Part shown: one piece after another, positions 62,258 to 64,000 of the stretch
Numbering within the stretch: the stretch's first letter is position 1
Layout: each line of letters begins with the position of its first letter
Assembly: GCA_916048095.2 (NCBI GenBank)
Contig: OU696571.1
Span: 8,802,001-8,866,000 of the forward strand
Reading direction: 5' to 3'
Origin: Sacculina carcini
Taxonomy: Eukaryota; Arthropoda; Thecostraca; Sacculinidae
Length of the DNA stretch: 64,000 bases
Notes under the pieces: model-generated
Told to the model about the DNA's origin: nothing
The model's database searches: none
The model's input: the letters and a program-made list of their open reading frames with translations, nothing else
Position numbers and translations under genes: made by a program

Positions 62258-64000
62258 ACAATCGCGAATGTTCAGTGCTCATTGATACGGGATGTAGCTG
62301 CTGCATTGTTTCTGACGTAGTTTGCAAAACGTGGAATAATGAGAAGACTTCAATTGAAACGCTGGGAGGAGGTGAATTCACATGTGTTGGAGTGGCAGTA
62401 TGTTGTCTTAAATCAGGTAATCGCAAGGCTGCGGTGAAGATGCTGGTCGTACACGAGAAACCGCTTGGTTTTGATGCCGTGCTGGGGATGAGTGCCATCA
62501 ATGCGATGGGTGGTGTTCGAGTAGTAGATGGTGAAGTGACGCTGGGTGAGGATAATGTTGATGGACAGTGCTGTGCTGCAGCTCAGATGCTTCGAGAAGA
62601 AAAACCGGGACACTTCATAGAGTTCAATTCGCTAATCAAGAGATGGATGTGCAAATGGAGGTGGCGTGACAACAAAGAACCAGATGCTTTTCGCAATCGT
62701 ATTGCGCAGTACAAAGTGCCGAAAGAGTCGCGCGAATCCTTCAACAAAGAGGTTCAGCTGTGGATACGTAATGGGTGGCTGGTTCCGTATGATGAGGAAG
62801 AACACGGACGGGCTCGTTGTCTGCTACCTCTCATGGCTGTCCGACAGAAGAACAAAGAGAAAGTGCGGCCAGCTCTCGACTTCCGCGAACTTAATCAATA
62901 CATTGACTCATATACGGCGGAAGCAGACGTGTGTCAGGATAAGTTGAAGAGTTGGAGGAGAAAAGGTGACAATCTGTTCATCATGGACCTGACTAAAGCG
63001 TACTTGCAAGTTGCCGTCGACAAATCCTTGTGGCCTTTCCAAACTGTGATGTACGAGGGCGTGCTGTATTGTCTAACGCGCCTGGGATTTGGCCTCAACT
63101 CGGCGCCTATGATTATGCAGGCGATAGTTGGCAGGGTATTGTCCTTAGACAAAACAGTTGAACGAGGCACTTCAGCATACGTCGACGACGTGGTGGTTGA
63201 CGGTGACGTGGTCTCACCCGGCGTGGTTAAACAACACTTGAGAAATTACGGATTGGAGAGTAAAGATGTGCAGCAATTTTCCGACGGTACTCGCGTACTG
63301 GGGCTCCACGTGTGGCGGTGTCGAGACGGCATCCTTCGGTGGAAGAGAGACAATGCATTGAGCGAATTCTCCAGCGATCTGACTCGCCGAAACATTTTTT
63401 CGTGGTGTAGCAAGCTGGTCTCACATTATCCCGTGGCCGGCTGGCTACGAGTATCAGCGTCGTATATCAAGAGACTTGCAACTGAACTTTCTAAAGGGTG
63501 GGATGACGAGATTCGAGAGGAGAAGTTGAATCGTTGCGTTCGCGAGGTGTCGGAGCGTATGGAACGGGACGATCCTGTGAAGGGCACATGGACCATCAAA
63601 GGTGAAGCGGCCAATGTTTGGGTGGACTCAAGTGATCTGGCCATTGGAGCAGTGGTAGAAGTGGATGGCGATGTCATCGAGGATGGCTGCTGGCTGAGAA
63701 AGGACGTACACCACATAAATATCGGAGAGCTAGATTCAGTTGTCAAAGGCTTAGGGATGGCGGTGAAGCTAGCATTTCGTGATGTCGACCTGTATTCGGA
63801 CTCTGCTACTGTGTGTTCTTGGCTCACCGGAATGTTAACGAGACGAGAGCGAATGAGAACAGCCGCAACGTCTGAGCTGCTCATCTTGAGGCGATTGGAA
63901 ATAGTTTAAAGAGCTTGATTGAAGAATACCAACTAACATTACGCGTACATAAAGTGGAATCGCACAAGAATCGTGCGGACGCGCTGACTCGCGTACCATT
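62171..64000 (+). pseudogene. IleLTR-3 protease-RT-RNase H (partial; frameshift at 63907)
   Basis: The pol frame, in -1 relation to gag, carries protease (SVLIDTGCSCCIVS), RT (VRPALDFRELNQY, MDLTKAYLQVAVDK, catalytic YVDD in SAYVDDVVVDG near 63180) and RNase H (VWVDSSDLAIGAVVE, INIGELDSVVKGLGMAVK, YSDSATVCSWL). A TAA at 63907-63909 ends the frame, but homology continues in another frame (SLIEEYQLTLRVHKVES, NRADALTRVP) to the edge, so one or two bases differ here. Integrase lies outside. Domain style matches PheLTR-1 and -2 rather than Gypsy-1 or -2. Confidence 0.85.

Larger units (their letters stand above)
61190..64000 (+). mobile_element. IleLTR-3, Ty3/gypsy-type LTR element (5' part)
   Basis: The LTR ends at 61416 (TATACA). 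Its start is uncertain; TGTGACGTCAC at 61190 would give a 227-bp LTR, close to the 244 bp of PheLTR-2. A primer-type site, gag, and protease-RT-RNase H follow; integrase and the 3' LTR lie beyond the window. Gag and pol are closest in layout to PheLTR-1 and PheLTR-2. Confidence 0.75.

Overview
This window looks like invertebrate nuclear DNA, possibly arthropod or mollusc; the phylum cannot be fixed from the sequence. It is almost entirely transposable elements, mostly nested in one another. I see no host gene with intact exons, no rRNA and no functional tRNA gene. BEL/Pao, several Ty3/gypsy-type groups, I/jockey-type and CR1/L2-type LINEs, hAT-type DNA elements and a tRNA-derived SINE occur together, which excludes prokaryotes and mammals.

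Layout. 1-2090: LINE-A on the minus strand, cut by the window edge. 2271-7640: two copies of an unclassified repeat (Rep1), one split by Gypsy-1 (2364-7164, identical 141-bp LTRs, TSD GTCT). 7672-9591: a CR1-type LINE tail and a truncated gag-protease (Gypsy-3). 9592-10931: TRIM-A, a non-autonomous LTR element. 11000-12000 and 16380-19320: AT-rich blocks with many copies of a CCGCACGACGGGCGGGT box. 11992-16377: a CR1-type LINE split by LTR element PheLTR-1 (12272-15626, TSD CCATT), which carries an internal inversion. 19347-23426: PheLTR-2 on the minus strand, nearly intact. 23436-28471: inverted-repeat arms, a Rep1 foldback, a 1.25-kb hAT-like element with an 8-bp TSD, a tRNA-Val-derived SINE and simple repeats.

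28472-57670 is one deep nest. BEL-1 (TSD TATGT) has Gypsy-2 in its 5' LTR (TSD AATG). The 5' LTR of Gypsy-2 is split by a minus-strand CR1-type LINE (CR1-c). Three I-type LINEs lie head to tail at the CR1-c 3' tail, and TRIM-B (41746-44093, TSD AACTC) sits in the CR1-c 3' UTR. After BEL-1 come a THAP-domain remnant (59317-59437), a CR1-type fragment with an ATTTCTG tail, an 18-bp minisatellite, and IleLTR-3, which runs off the right edge.

Most notable observation. PheLTR-1, PheLTR-2, TRIM-A, TRIM-B and IleLTR-3 have no ordinary tRNA 3'-end primer site. Directly after the LTR (..ACA) they carry 12 nt complementary to the 5' end of a tRNA: AGCTATTTCGGC pairs with nucleotides 1-12 of animal tRNA-Phe, and AGCTAACCGGCC with nucleotides 1-12 of tRNA-Ile(AAU). 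This suggests priming by a short 5' tRNA fragment. The two autonomous elements with readable gag-pol overlaps also share a G GGA AAC heptamer in the correct phase for -1 frameshifting. Gypsy-1 instead has a normal 3'-tRNA site, and Gypsy-2 shows an 11-nt LTR/leader complementarity like that of self-priming elements.
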